From positions 62,001 through 126,000 of the forward strand of contig JADKKQ010000006.1 of the NCBI GenBank assembly GCA_016720425.1: DNA of 64,000 bases. The letters run 5' to 3'. The notes under the pieces are model-generated. The model was not told where the DNA came from, made no database searches, and saw nothing but the letters and a program-made list of their open reading frames with translations. Each line of letters starts with the position of its first letter. The stretch's first letter is position 1. Both the position numbers and the translations under genes were made by a program. Below, one piece after another: positions 1-11,101 of the stretch. The DNA comes from Betaproteobacteria bacterium. Its GTDB lineage: Bacteria > Pseudomonadota > Gammaproteobacteria > Burkholderiales > Casimicrobiaceae.

Positions 1-352
1 TGATGTCGGCCTTGCGGTAGTTGGCGGCAACCTGGTCGGCGACCAGCGGATTCTTCGCGTAGACGCGCAGGATCGCGCCGTGGGCGACGATGCAGTAGAG
101 GCAGTCGTTGGCGCCCGAGGTCGCCACCACGATCATCTCGCGCTCGGCCTTGGACAGGCCGCTCTCGCGCTCCATCAGCGCGTCGTGATAGGCGAAGAAC
201 GCGCGGAACTCGTCGGGACGATGCGCGAGGGTCAGGAACACGTTGGGGATGAAGCCCGCCTTGGCCTGGACTTCGAGCATGCGCGCGCGAATGTCCTCGG
301 GCAGGTCTTCGAGCTTCGGGACCGGGTAGCGGCTGATGGGAGGCGCAGTCAT
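1..352 (-). CDS. Peroxidase-related (AhpD/CMD family) enzyme, 3' end cut off
   Basis: The reading frame runs off the left edge, leaving about 117 N-terminal residues. It carries the alkylhydroperoxidase AhpD-type motif CLYCIVAH (CxxCxxxH, around residues 84-91), which in this carboxymuconolactone-decarboxylase-like family forms the redox-active cysteine pair with a nearby histidine. The N-terminus (MTAPPISRYPVPKLEDLP) is typical of uncharacterised 'peroxidase-related enzymes' of about 180-190 residues. The family is thought to act in cytosolic peroxide or thiol redox chemistry; the substrate here is unknown. The start at 352 is the most likely, but an in-frame ATG at 358 is equally possible and neither has a clear ribosome binding site. 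Confidence 0.8.
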   Translation of the reverse strand, partial: MTAPPISRYPVPKLEDLPEDIRARMLEVQAKAGFIPNVFLTLAHRPDEFRAFFAYHDALMERESGLSKAEREMIVVATSGANDCLYCIVAHGAILRVYAKNPLVADQVAANYRKADI

Positions 353-512
353 GTGCATGAGTCTAGTCTGCTTGCGTCGGCGTACGCTCCCGGGCCCGGG
401 GGGGGCGGCCCGGGGCATTGCGCGGTTTGCCCTTGCCAACGGCCCGTTCCCGGCTGATCTACGAAGCAGAACACTAGCAGCCGGCAAGGGACCGATCCAC
501 AACGGGGGCGGC

Positions 513-926
513 TCAGCCTCCGCGGCGAGTGAACCGGTCGGTGGCGACCCCGTAGCCGACAACCAGCGCGACGATGATCGCCGCGATGCCGATCATCTGC
601 AGCCCGTCGTAGTCCTTCGGATCGAAGATGATGATCTTGCGGCCGATCGCGATCAGCGCCACGGTGAAGATCACCTTGAGTTCGATCGAGCCCTTCTCGA
701 AGTAGATCTTGATGGTGTCCAGGAGCTCGAGGCCGATCAGCACGAGCAGGAAGAACCCGAAGACCTCCAGGAGTTCGTCGACCTCCAGCAGCAGGATTGG
801 CGGCGACAGGATGTCCTTCAGCAGGACCCAGCCCAGTTCGACCGTCGACAAGACCACGACCACCGCAAGCATCGCGATCAGCGCGCCCACGATCACCCGC
901 TCGTACTTCCTGAACCACTGCGACAT
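513..926 (-). CDS. PsiE-family membrane protein
   Basis: This 137-residue protein is mostly hydrophobic, with four predicted membrane segments. It begins MSQWFRKYERVIVGALIAML and contains the conserved FEKGSIELKVI loop and an IGRKIIIFDPKDYDG stretch typical of the phosphate-starvation-inducible PsiE family. PsiE is an inner-membrane protein of unknown biochemical role. The ATG at 926 is preceded by AAAGGAGAACGGCAG, a strong Shine-Dalgarno, which rules out the longer upstream frame. A second PsiE-family gene lies at 41578-42027. There is no close operon partner: the AhpD-like gene is 160 nt downstream on the same strand. Confidence 0.8.
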   Translation of the reverse strand: MSQWFRKYERVIVGALIAMLAVVVVLSTVELGWVLLKDILSPPILLLEVDELLEVFGFFLLVLIGLELLDTIKIYFEKGSIELKVIFTVALIAIGRKIIIFDPKDYDGLQMIGIAAIIVALVVGYGVATDRFTRRGG

Positions 927-1591
927 CTGCCGTTCTCCTTTGGACCGCGGCGCCGGATCGCCTATGGCCGGGCGCTCGACGGAATGCGCAGCCTCGTCGG
1001 GCGCCGGGCCCGGTTGACCGGACTCTGCCGCGGGCCCAACGCTTCGCCCCGTGCGCACGAGTATAGCGGCCGGAGGGCGTGGGCGGCGCGTCCGGGCGGG
1101 TCCCGACCCTGAACCGGCGCTGGGCGCCTGCATGCCCGTTGGCCGTCACCGGCCGCCGTGGTCATCCTGGCCTGCAAATCGTCGAGCCCCTGCGGGGGTT
1201 CCGGCCACGCGGGACTCATACACACCTTCTGAGGCCGCTGCTGCGCGGCACCAGAGTCTGCGCACGCGAAGGGGGATTTTCTCGTCATTCCCGATGCATC
1301 GACTTGATCTTCAGCTTGGCCATAGGCGGCCCGCTGCGAACGACTCCTACTGGCCGCGAGTTGCCCGATCGTCTGCGGTTCCAGTTCGACGCGCAGCGGA
1401 CGATGCCACTCACCTGAAGTGGATTCAGGCGGTCCTCACGCTGCGCAGAGGTTCGGCACGGCGACGCGGCTGAACAGGTGTGGCTGCGCGACTGCACTGG
1501 ATGGATACGCGTCCAGCACACCAGCCTCACCAGCAATATCAGGATGCCAGGGCCCAGGTTGCCAGCGATCAAAGTGCAAGAAGGCTCAGGA
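927..1591. other. Gene-free stretch between psiE-like gene and first IS
   Basis: About 665 nt without a convincing gene. Short frames exist on both strands, but none shows a recognisable family, a ribosome binding site or coding-like composition. It may hold decayed sequence flanking the insertion sequences. Confidence 0.5.
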
Positions 1592-2910
1592 TCACTAGTG
1601 TCCGGTCAAAAACCCAGCAAACTCAACTGGTTGGAAATTTCGGAGTCGGCCGGGGCCACGGTGCTGTCAGCAAGGGCTTGTTGCAGCGGCATTTTTTCAA
1701 AGAGCGTCACGGACAGAATCTGTAGCAGCGTGTACAGCGAGGGCTCGAGATGCAGTTCTTTCTTGACGATAGCCACCAGCACGTAGACCGCGACCGCACT
1801 CCAGATCTGGGTCTTGACGGCGTTCTCGGTCGTGCCATAGAAGCGCTTGATCCGCAGGTGCTGCTTGATCCATTTGAAGAACAGCTCGACTTGCCACCGG
1901 CTCTTGTACAGCGCAGCGATGGTCAAAGGCGGCAAGGTCGTTGTTGGTCAGAAAGCCAGGGTCTTGCCCGTGTCGGGCGCCTTGTAGCGGATACGCCGCA
2001 GATGCTCCGGGTAATCCTTCGCCGCGTAGAACCCGTTGAGCGCGATGGCCTGATCGCAGATCACCCCAGTGTCGCGGTCGGTGGGCGCCGAGTAGACGCG
2101 GTGGGCATGGAGATTCGATTTGGCCCGCGTGACGAAGAACGCCGCCGCCTGATGCAACGTGTACAGGCGCGCATAGTCGATATAGCCCCGGTCCATGACG
2201 TAGAAGGCGCCTGGCTCCGGCACCAGAAGGTCGAGCACGTTGACGTCGTGCAGCTTGCCGTCGCTGACGTGAATGAAGCTCGGGATGTTGCCGCGCAGAT
2301 CGAGCAGGGTGTGCATCTTCACCGCGGCTTTGGTCGAGCGAAAGTGCGCCCATGGAAACACCGACAGGCACAGGTCGATCGTGGTCGAGTCCAGCGCGTA
2401 TACCGTGTTGTCCAAATCGACGGCAAGGCTCTCCGCGGCATACAGGCGGCGTGCTCGGCGAATGAGCAACTGCGCGAGTTCGTGCCAGATGCGCCAGTCG
2501 CGCGCCTCGTTGGCATCGGCCAGCGTGGAGCGGGCCACCGCCTCGCGCAAGCCCATGGTAGAGCTTGCTCGCCTGCGCCGACAGGCAGACTTCGATGTCG
2601 CGCAGGCTCTCGCGCCACGTCAGCTGAGCGAAGGCCAGGACCCGGAACTGCTCCGCGCAATTGAGCGCACGCACCCGGCGATCGCCGCCATAACGCGTGA
2701 CGATCCGACGAAGCTGGTCCATGGCACGAAGTCCATGATTTGGGCGAACAGCGTCTTGCCGACGTACATGGCGATCCCCGCGATGGCGATACCCGGAAGC
2801 ATCGCCATAACCGGCGGCCATGTTCAAGTCGGCACCAAACGAAATCGCTGATAACACCATGTCGCGAAAGACCTTTTCGCCAGAATTGGTCGTTAACCGA
2901 CACTACTGGA
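1592..2910 (-). mobile_element. Degenerate IS4-type insertion sequence
   Basis: The outer ends form an imperfect inverted repeat: TCACTAGTGTCCGGTCAA at 1592-1609 and, read on the minus strand from 2910, TCCAGTAGTGTCGGTTAA, with one gap and a few mismatches. The interior encodes a transposase broken by frameshifts. The ends share the core AGTAGTGTC with those of the intact element at 2920-4248, so the two belong to the same family. No target-site duplication was recognised. Confidence 0.75.
1606..2769 (-). pseudogene. IS4-family transposase, frameshifted remnant
   Basis: Homologous pieces of one transposase lie in successive frames. The N-terminus starts at MYVGKTLFAQIMDFVPW (2769). A piece containing AFAQLTWRESLRDIEVCL follows in a second frame, then a 200-residue central part (1948-2556) with the DDE aspartate regions STTIDLCLSVFPW and VMDRGYIDYARL. 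The C-terminal part (1606-1935) has the YREK-type signature YKSRWQVELFFKWIK. About three frame changes are needed, near 2710, 2560 and 1940. Every piece aligns in order with the intact protein at 3064-4227 (shared ENAVKTQIW, WQVELFFKWIKQHLRI). It cannot produce a functional transposase. Confidence 0.85.
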
Positions 2911-2919
2911 TTACTATGA

Positions 2920-2940
2920 ATCAGTAGTGTCCCAACGTTT
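2920..2940 (+). repeat. Left terminal inverted repeat of the intact IS
   Basis: 21 bp, exact reverse complement of 4228-4248. The outer sequence is ATCAGTAGTGTCCC. Confidence 0.9.
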
Positions 2941-3063
2941 GTCGGCCTAACGCTTACAAGTTACTGATGCAAAGAGATAAATCGCGTTCCTTGCCTGGTC
3001 TCGATTTGAACTTCGAGGCACGGGTTTGGCACCCTTCCGGGAGGAATCCAGGAGGAGTGAGCG

Positions 3064-4227
3064 ATGCATCAAGGCAAGCGCGTGTTCGCGCAGGTGATGG
3101 CACACCTGCCGCTGTCGACCTTTCGTCGCTGCGTTTTGCGACATGGCGGCGAGCGCAAGGTCAAGTCGTTCTCCTGCCTCGATCAGTTCTACGCGATGGC
3201 CTTCGCGCAACTGACCTTTCGCGAGTCGTTGCGCGACATCGAAGCCTGCCTGGCGACGCAAGGCAAACGCCTTCATCACCTCGGCTTTCGCTCGCCCGTG
3301 GCGCGCAACACGCTGGCCAATGCCAACGCGACGCGACCCTGGCAAATCTATGCCGATCTGGCGCAGCACTTGATCGGCATCGCCCGACCGTTGTATGCCA
3401 ACGAGCCGATCGGCGTCGAACTCAACGAAACGGTCTATGCCTTCGACGCGACGACCATCGATCTGTGCCTTTCGGTCTACTCGTGGGCACCGTTTCGTTC
3501 GACCAAGGCAGCCATCAAGTTGCACACGCTGCTCGACCTGCGTGGCTCCATCCCGACTTTCATTCACATCAGCGACGGCAAGATGCACGAGGTTCGCATC
3601 CTCGATGCGCTCACGCCGGAGCCGGGCGCCTTCTATCTCTTGGACCGCGGCTATCTGGACTTCGCCCGCTTGCACACCTTCCACGAGGCCGGCAGCTTTT
3701 TCCTGATCCGCGCCAAGCGGGGCTTGCGCTTCAAACGCCGCTACTCGCAGCCGGTCGATCGCCGCAACACCGCCGTCCTCTGCGATCAGATCGGCATGCT
3801 CGAAGTGTTCTACTCCAAGCAGGGCTATCCGACTCCGCTGCGCCGTATCGTCGTCAAGGACGAGTCCGGCGAACGCATCACCTTCCTCACCAACAACACG
3901 CGACTGCCACCGACGACGCTCGCAGAACTCTATCGTTGTCGCTGGCAGGTCGAGTTGTTCTTCAAATGGATAAAGCAGCACCTGCGAATCAAGGCGTTCT
4001 TCGGCACCAGCGAGAACGCCGTGAAGACCCAGATCTGGATCGCCGTTGCGACCTACGTGCTGATCGCAATCATCAAGAAGCGCGCCGCGCTGCCTCATAG
4101 CCTCTACCAAATCCTACAGATCCTGAGCGTGACCATGTTCGAGACGACCCCGATAAATCAATTGCTTGCACGGACCACCCCTCAACCGGAGCCCGATTCG
4201 GAGCCGTTCCAACTGGTTCTCCTCTGA
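3064..4227 (+). CDS. IS4-family DDE transposase
   Basis: A complete 387-residue transposase, a normal length for IS4-family enzymes. The DDE catalytic residues appear as D in TTIDLCLSVYSW (about residue 130), D in YLLDRGYLDF (about 193) and E in the YREK signature YRCRWQVELFFKWIK (about 290-303). ATG 3064 follows AGGAGGAGTGAGCG, a strong ribosome binding site. The stop is immediately inside the right inverted repeat. The frame is clean, so the element may still be able to transpose and could act on the ends of the damaged neighbour, whose termini are similar. Confidence 0.93.
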   Translation: MHQGKRVFAQVMAHLPLSTFRRCVLRHGGERKVKSFSCLDQFYAMAFAQLTFRESLRDIEACLATQGKRLHHLGFRSPVARNTLANANATRPWQIYADLAQHLIGIARPLYANEPIGVELNETVYAFDATTIDLCLSVYSWAPFRSTKAAIKLHTLLDLRGSIPTFIHISDGKMHEVRILDALTPEPGAFYLLDRGYLDFARLHTFHEAGSFFLIRAKRGLRFKRRYSQPVDRRNTAVLCDQIGMLEVFYSKQGYPTPLRRIVVKDESGERITFLTNNTRLPPTTLAELYRCRWQVELFFKWIKQHLRIKAFFGTSENAVKTQIWIAVATYVLIAIIKKRAALPHSLYQILQILSVTMFETTPINQLLARTTPQPEPDSEPFQLVLL

Positions 4228-4248
4228 AAACGTTGGGACACTACTGAT
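4228..4248 (+). repeat. Right terminal inverted repeat of the intact IS
   Basis: 21 bp, exact reverse complement of 2920-2940. It ends two bases before the G/C-only tract. Confidence 0.9.
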
Positions 4249-4250
4249 CA

Positions 4251-4670
<420 letters not shown>

Positions 4671-4752
4671 TAAGGAAGATGGACCATGTACCCCGCGCTT
4701 TCCATCGAATTGCCGGCCTCGTTCGCTCAACCTCACCGCACCGGAAATCATC

Positions 4753-6909
<2,157 letters not shown>

Positions 6910-6964
6910 TCCGTGCCGGCGCCACGTTGGCGGGCGGTTCGGCTGACGGCATCCCGCCAACGGA

Positions 6965-7073
6965 ACCTTCGTGCCGCGCGCTTCGGCGTTCGCCCTCGGG
7001 GGCCCTTCGGATGTCTCACTGGACGACCTTCGTGCTGCGCACTCCGGTGTTCGCCCTCGGGGCGGCCCTTCGG
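6965..7073. repeat. Two imperfect tandem copies of a ~47-nt GC-rich unit
   Basis: The unit ACCTTCGTGC-GCGC...TTCGCCCTCGGGG...CCCTTCGG occurs at 6965-7010 and again at 7026-7073 with a few changes. It fills most of the katG/yggX intergenic space and reaches to within 3 nt of the yggX stop. Each copy can form small GC hairpins, so it may serve as a transcription end for the two convergent genes. Confidence 0.6.
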
Positions 7074-7075
7074 GC

Positions 7076-7348
7076 TCACGCCTTCGGTGGCACGTAACCC
7101 TGCGGCATCTCGGCGCCGCCGCCGAAGAAGTGGTTCTCCATCTGTTCGGCCAGCCACTTGCGGGCCCGTGCGTCGGCGAGCGACAGTCGGTTCTCGTTGA
7201 CCAGCATCGTCTGGTGGCGCAGCCACGCCTGCCAGGCTTCCTTGGACACGCTGTCGAAGATCCGCTTGCCGAGCTCTCCCGGATAGGGCGGGAAGTCGAG
7301 ACCCTCGGCGTCGCGGCCGAGCTTGATGCAATGGACGGTTCTGGCCAT
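7076..7348 (-). CDS. yggX: Probable Fe(2+)-trafficking / oxidative damage protection protein YggX
   Basis: 90 residues, the standard YggX size, opening MARTVHCIKLGRDAEGLDFPP with the conserved single N-terminal cysteine (Cys7). It includes the typical LGKRIFDSVSKEAWQAWL and NENRLSLADARARKWL segments. YggX supports Fe-S cluster integrity under oxidative stress, in the cytosol. The ATG is preceded by TAGGAGCAACC. It lies 8 nt downstream of argA on the same strand, so the two are almost certainly co-transcribed. Confidence 0.95.
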   Translation of the reverse strand: MARTVHCIKLGRDAEGLDFPPYPGELGKRIFDSVSKEAWQAWLRHQTMLVNENRLSLADARARKWLAEQMENHFFGGGAEMPQGYVPPKA

Positions 7349-7356
7349 GGTTGCTC

Positions 7357-8709
7357 CTAGAGTTTCTTGCGATAGACCTGCGATTTTCGCTGGTAGTTGT
7401 AGAGCGCCTGCTTCTGCTGCGGCAGGTCGGCGATGGTGGCGTTGCGGAACCCGCGCTCCAGAAACCACTGCGCGGTGCGGGTGGTCAGCACGACGAGGTC
7501 GGTCAGCTTGAGCTTGCGCGCTCGGCTTTCGATCTCCTGCGCCAGCGCCTCGCCGTAGCCTTCGCGCCGGAAGTCCGGATGCACGGCGAGCGCGGCCAGT
7601 TCGCCGAGCTTTTCGTCGGCGAACGCGTACAGGGCCGCGCAGCCGATCACCGCGCCGTCGTGCTCGACCACCACGAAGCGTTCGATCTCGGTCTCCAGCC
7701 GCTCGCGCGAGCGGCGGACCAGCACGCCCTGTTCCTCCAGCGGCTCGATGATCTGCAGGATGCCGCCGACGTCGTCGATGGTCGCATTGCGCAGGTTGGC
7801 CAGCGGCGCCGCGGCGATCATCGTGCCGACGCCGTCGCGGGTGAAGAGCTCGAGCAGCAGCGCGCCGTCCAGGTGGCGGCTGATGAGGTGCGCGCGCTTG
7901 ACGCCGTTGTCGCAGGCGCGCACCGCGCAGGGCAGGTAGTGGCGGACGTCGGCGGGCAGCCGGCTTCCGTTCGCCTTGAGCACCCCCTCGGCGTCGCGCG
8001 TCGACAGCTCGGTGAGGAGCTGGCGGCGCGAATTGCGCACGCCCTCGGTCTCCATCAGGAACACGAGCTTGTGCGCGTCGAGACGGACGGCGACCTGGGT
8101 CGCCACCTCTTCCAGCGACAGGTTGAAGATCTCGCCGGTCGGGGAATAGCCCAGCGGCGAGATCAGCACGATGTCGCCGTCGTCGAGGCGCTGGTGGATG
8201 GCGGCGGTGTCGACGCGGCGCACTTCGCCGGTGAGCTGCATGTCGATGCCGTCGACGACGCCCATCGGCTTGGCGGTGAGGAAGTTGCCGGACGACACGC
8301 GGATGCGCGCGCCGGCCATCGGCGAGTTGGCGATGCCCAGCGAGAGCAGCGCCTCGATGCGGCTCCGCACCTGGCCGGAGGCCTCGAGCACGCAGTCCAT
8401 CGTCTCGGGGTCGGTGATGCGCAGGCCGAAGGCGTAGCGGTTCTCGATGTCCTGCTGGGTGAGTATGGCCTCGATCTGCGGTCGCGAGCCGTGGACCACG
8501 ACCAGTCGCATGCCGAGGCTGTGCAGCAGGTTGAGGTCGTGGACGATGCCGAGGAAGGTGTCGTCGGCGACCACCTCGCCGCCGAAGGCGATCACCAGCG
8601 TCCGGCCGCGCAGCGCGTAGATGTAGGGCGCGGCCGACCGGATCCACTGGACGAAGGCGCGCGTGGTCGCGGAGTGGGCCTGGGGCGCGGCTTTGGAGTT
8701 CGGCGGCAT
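7357..8709 (-). CDS. argA: Amino-acid N-acetyltransferase (N-acetylglutamate synthase)
   Basis: 450 residues with the classical ArgA architecture. An N-terminal amino-acid-kinase-like domain (about 20-290, with VIAFGGEVV and VVVHGSRPQIE) is followed by a C-terminal GNAT domain (about 300-445, with LAVHPDFRREGYGEAL for acetyl-CoA binding). It makes N-acetylglutamate, the first step of arginine synthesis, and the kinase-like domain normally binds arginine for feedback inhibition. The start MPPNSK at 8709 was chosen because longer frames would run into the divergent uvrD. Its promoter (TATAAT, 8743-8748 read on the minus strand) lies about 35 nt upstream. Confidence 0.95.
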   Translation of the reverse strand: MPPNSKAAPQAHSATTRAFVQWIRSAAPYIYALRGRTLVIAFGGEVVADDTFLGIVHDLNLLHSLGMRLVVVHGSRPQIEAILTQQDIENRYAFGLRITDPETMDCVLEASGQVRSRIEALLSLGIANSPMAGARIRVSSGNFLTAKPMGVVDGIDMQLTGEVRRVDTAAIHQRLDDGDIVLISPLGYSPTGEIFNLSLEEVATQVAVRLDAHKLVFLMETEGVRNSRRQLLTELSTRDAEGVLKANGSRLPADVRHYLPCAVRACDNGVKRAHLISRHLDGALLLELFTRDGVGTMIAAAPLANLRNATIDDVGGILQIIEPLEEQGVLVRRSRERLETEIERFVVVEHDGAVIGCAALYAFADEKLGELAALAVHPDFRREGYGEALAQEIESRARKLKLTDLVVLTTRTAQWFLERGFRNATIADLPQQKQALYNYQRKSQVYRKKL

Positions 8710-8742
8710 CGGCGGTCGGGCGGGGGGAACGCAAACCGCCCG

Positions 8743-8780
8743 ATTATAGCGCCCGGCCGGCGGCCACCGGCCCGTATAAT
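8743..8780. promoter_or_regulatory. Divergent promoter region argA / uvrD
   Basis: Two perfect TATAAT -10 hexamers face opposite ways in the 127-nt intergenic region: 8743-8748 on the minus strand (toward argA) and 8775-8780 on the plus strand (toward uvrD). The -35 regions are GC-rich and poorly matched, so strength is uncertain. Confidence 0.55.
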
Positions 8781-8836
8781 CCGGCCTGCCGCACGACCGC
8801 GAGGCTGCTCGCTGCCCGCCGGCGCCGCGCCACCCC

Positions 8837-11095
8837 ATGTCCTCGCTCCTCGCCAACCTCAACCCGCCGCAGCTTGAGGCGGTCACGCTGCCGCACGAAT
8901 CGGCGCTGATCCTCGCCGGCGCCGGCAGCGGCAAGACGCGCGTGCTGACGACGCGGATCGCCTGGCTGCTCGCGACCGGGCAGGCGTCGCCGCTGTCGGT
9001 GCTGGCGGTGACGTTCACCAACAAGGCGGCGAAGGAGATGCTGTCGCGGCTGACGGCGATGACGCCGATCAACACCCGCGGCATGTGGATCGGCACCTTC
9101 CACGGCCTGTGCAACCGCATGCTGCGCGCGCACCACCGCGACGCGCAGCTGCCGCAGCTGTTCCAGATCCTCGATTCGCAGGACCAGCTTTCGCTGATCA
9201 AGCGCATGGTGAAGGCGCAGGGCATCGACGACGAGCGATTCCCGCCGCGACAGATCCAGCAATTCATCGCCGGGGCGAAGGAGGAGGGCCGGCGCCCGAA
9301 CCAGGTCGAGGCCGGCGACGAATTCTCGCGCCGGCTGGTCGAGTGCTACGCGCTCTACGACGCGCTCTGCCAGCGCGAGGGCGTGGTCGATTTCGCCGAG
9401 CTCCTGCTGCGCAGCTTCGAGCTCCTGTCCCGGCACGACGCGCTGCGCGAGCACTACCGCCGGCGCTTCTCGCACCTGCTGGTCGACGAGTTCCAGGACA
9501 CCAACGAGCTGCAGTACCGCTGGCTGAAGCTCCTGTCTGGCGAGCACACCGCGCTGTTCGCGGTCGGCGACGACGACCAGTCGATCTACGCCTTCCGCGG
9601 GGCGAACGTCGCCAACATGCAGCACTTCGAGCGCGATTTCGCCCGGCCGGGCATGCCGGTGCGGCTCATCAAGCTGGAGCAGAACTACCGCTCGCTCGGC
9701 AACATCCTCGACGCGGCCAACGCCCTGATCCGCAACAATCCCTCGCGGCTGGGCAAGAACCTCTGGACCGCCGACGGCAAGGGCGATCCGGTGCGGGCGG
9801 TGGCGCTGCCGGCGGACATCGACGAGGCGGCGTTCGTCGTCGACATCGTCAAGGGACTCGCCGCCGAGGGATTGGCGCTGTCCGAGGTGGCGGTGCTCTA
9901 CCGCTCGAACGCTCAGTCGCGCGTGCTCGAGCACGCGCTGTTCGGCGCCGCGGTGCCGTACCGCGTCTACGGCGGGCTGCGCTTCTTCGAGCGGGCCGAG
10001 GTCAAGCACGCGCTCGCCTACCTGCGGCTGCTGGCCTCCGGCGACGACGACGGGGCGTTCCTGCGCGTGGTCAACTTTCCGCCGCGCGGCATCGGCGCCC
10101 GCTCGCTCGAGACCCTGCAGGACACGGCGCGCGGGCAGGGGGCGAGCCTGTGGCAGGCCGCCTGTTCCGGCGCGGTCGGCGGCAAGGCCGGGACGGCGCT
10201 CGCCGCGTTCGTCCGTCTCGTCGACTCGATGCGCGCCGCGACCGCCGGCCTGCCGTTGCCGGAATCGGTCGCGCACGTGCTCACCGCCTCCGGCCTGCTC
10301 GCCCACTACCGGGCCGAGAAGGACGGCGAAGACCGGCTCGACAACCTCGAGGAGTTGGTCAGCGCCGCCGACGGGTTCCTGCGCGAGGCCGACCTCGCCG
10401 TCGACGCGCCGATCGCCCTCGGCGACGCTGTCGGCGACCCCGCCGCCGAGGGCGCCGTCGACCCGCTGGCCGCGTTCCTCGCGCACGCGGCGCTGGAGGC
10501 CGGCGAGACGCAGGAAGCCGAAGGCCGTCCCGCGCTGCAGCTGATGACCGTGCACGCGGCCAAGGGCCTCGAGTTCCACACCGTGTTCGTCACCGGCCTG
10601 GAGGAGGGCCTGTTCCCGCACGAGAACAGCCTGTCCGAGTTCGACGGCGTCGAGGAGGAGCGGCGGCTGATGTACGTGGCGATGACGCGCGCCAAGCGGC
10701 GCCTCTATCTCACTCACGCGCAGAGCCGCATGCTGCACGGGCAGGTCCGCTACCACGTCGCGTCGCGGTTCCTCGACGAGTTGCCCCGTGAACTCGTGCA
10801 GTGGCTGTCGCCGCGGCGGCAGCGCGCCTACGCGCCGGCCGTCGACGTCGACGTGGCCGAATGGGGTGGGCAGGCGGCACCGGCGCCTGCGTGGGCGGGG
10901 GCGTCGCCGGCGCGCGCCGAAGCGCCGACGGGTCCGGTCTGGCGCATCGGGCAGTCGGTGCGGCACGCCAAGTTCGGGCTCGGCGTCATCATCGACGCCG
11001 AAGGACGCGGCGGCGACGCGCGCGTGCAGGTGAACTTTCGCGAGGCGGGCGTCAAGTGGCTCGCCCTCGAGTACGCAAAGCTCGAGGCCGCTTGA
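8837..11095 (+). CDS. uvrD: DNA helicase II UvrD
   Basis: 752-residue superfamily 1A helicase, slightly longer than E. coli UvrD (720). Walker A is LAGAGSGKTRVL near residue 29. The other helicase motifs include TFTNKAAKEM, LLVDEFQDTN (Walker B), VGDDDQSIYAFRGA, LEQNYRS, TVHAAKGLEF and YVAMTRAKRRL. It unwinds DNA with 3'-5' polarity in nucleotide excision and mismatch repair. The C-terminal tail after about 690 has a Tudor-like segment (VRHAKFGLGVIIDAEG) typical of UvrD/PcrA, which links to RNA polymerase in relatives. The stop lies 6 nt from the convergent SulP gene end. Confidence 0.97.
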   Translation: MSSLLANLNPPQLEAVTLPHESALILAGAGSGKTRVLTTRIAWLLATGQASPLSVLAVTFTNKAAKEMLSRLTAMTPINTRGMWIGTFHGLCNRMLRAHHRDAQLPQLFQILDSQDQLSLIKRMVKAQGIDDERFPPRQIQQFIAGAKEEGRRPNQVEAGDEFSRRLVECYALYDALCQREGVVDFAELLLRSFELLSRHDALREHYRRRFSHLLVDEFQDTNELQYRWLKLLSGEHTALFAVGDDDQSIYAFRGANVANMQHFERDFARPGMPVRLIKLEQNYRSLGNILDAANALIRNNPSRLGKNLWTADGKGDPVRAVALPADIDEAAFVVDIVKGLAAEGLALSEVAVLYRSNAQSRVLEHALFGAAVPYRVYGGLRFFERAEVKHALAYLRLLASGDDDGAFLRVVNFPPRGIGARSLETLQDTARGQGASLWQAACSGAVGGKAGTALAAFVRLVDSMRAATAGLPLPESVAHVLTASGLLAHYRAEKDGEDRLDNLEELVSAADGFLREADLAVDAPIALGDAVGDPAAEGAVDPLAAFLAHAALEAGETQEAEGRPALQLMTVHAAKGLEFHTVFVTGLEEGLFPHENSLSEFDGVEEERRLMYVAMTRAKRRLYLTHAQSRMLHGQVRYHVASRFLDELPRELVQWLSPRRQRAYAPAVDVDVAEWGGQAAPAPAWAGASPARAEAPTGPVWRIGQSVRHAKFGLGVIIDAEGRGGDARVQVNFREAGVKWLALEYAKLEAA

Positions 11096-11101
11096 CGAGG
11101 C

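Larger units (their letters stand above)
2920..4248 (+). mobile_element. Intact IS4-type insertion sequence
   Basis: A 1,329-bp element bounded by perfect 21-bp inverted repeats at 2920-2940 (ATCAGTAGTGTCCCAACG, then TTT) and 4228-4248. It encodes one full-length transposase. It starts only 9 bp after the end of the degenerate relative and points the opposite way. No target-site duplication is visible: the left flank reads TTACTATGA, and the right flank runs after two bases into the G/C-only tract. Confidence 0.9.

Noticed and set aside
1592..4248. A composite transposon carrying cargo genes
   Set aside because: Only 9 bp separate the two elements, so there is no cargo.
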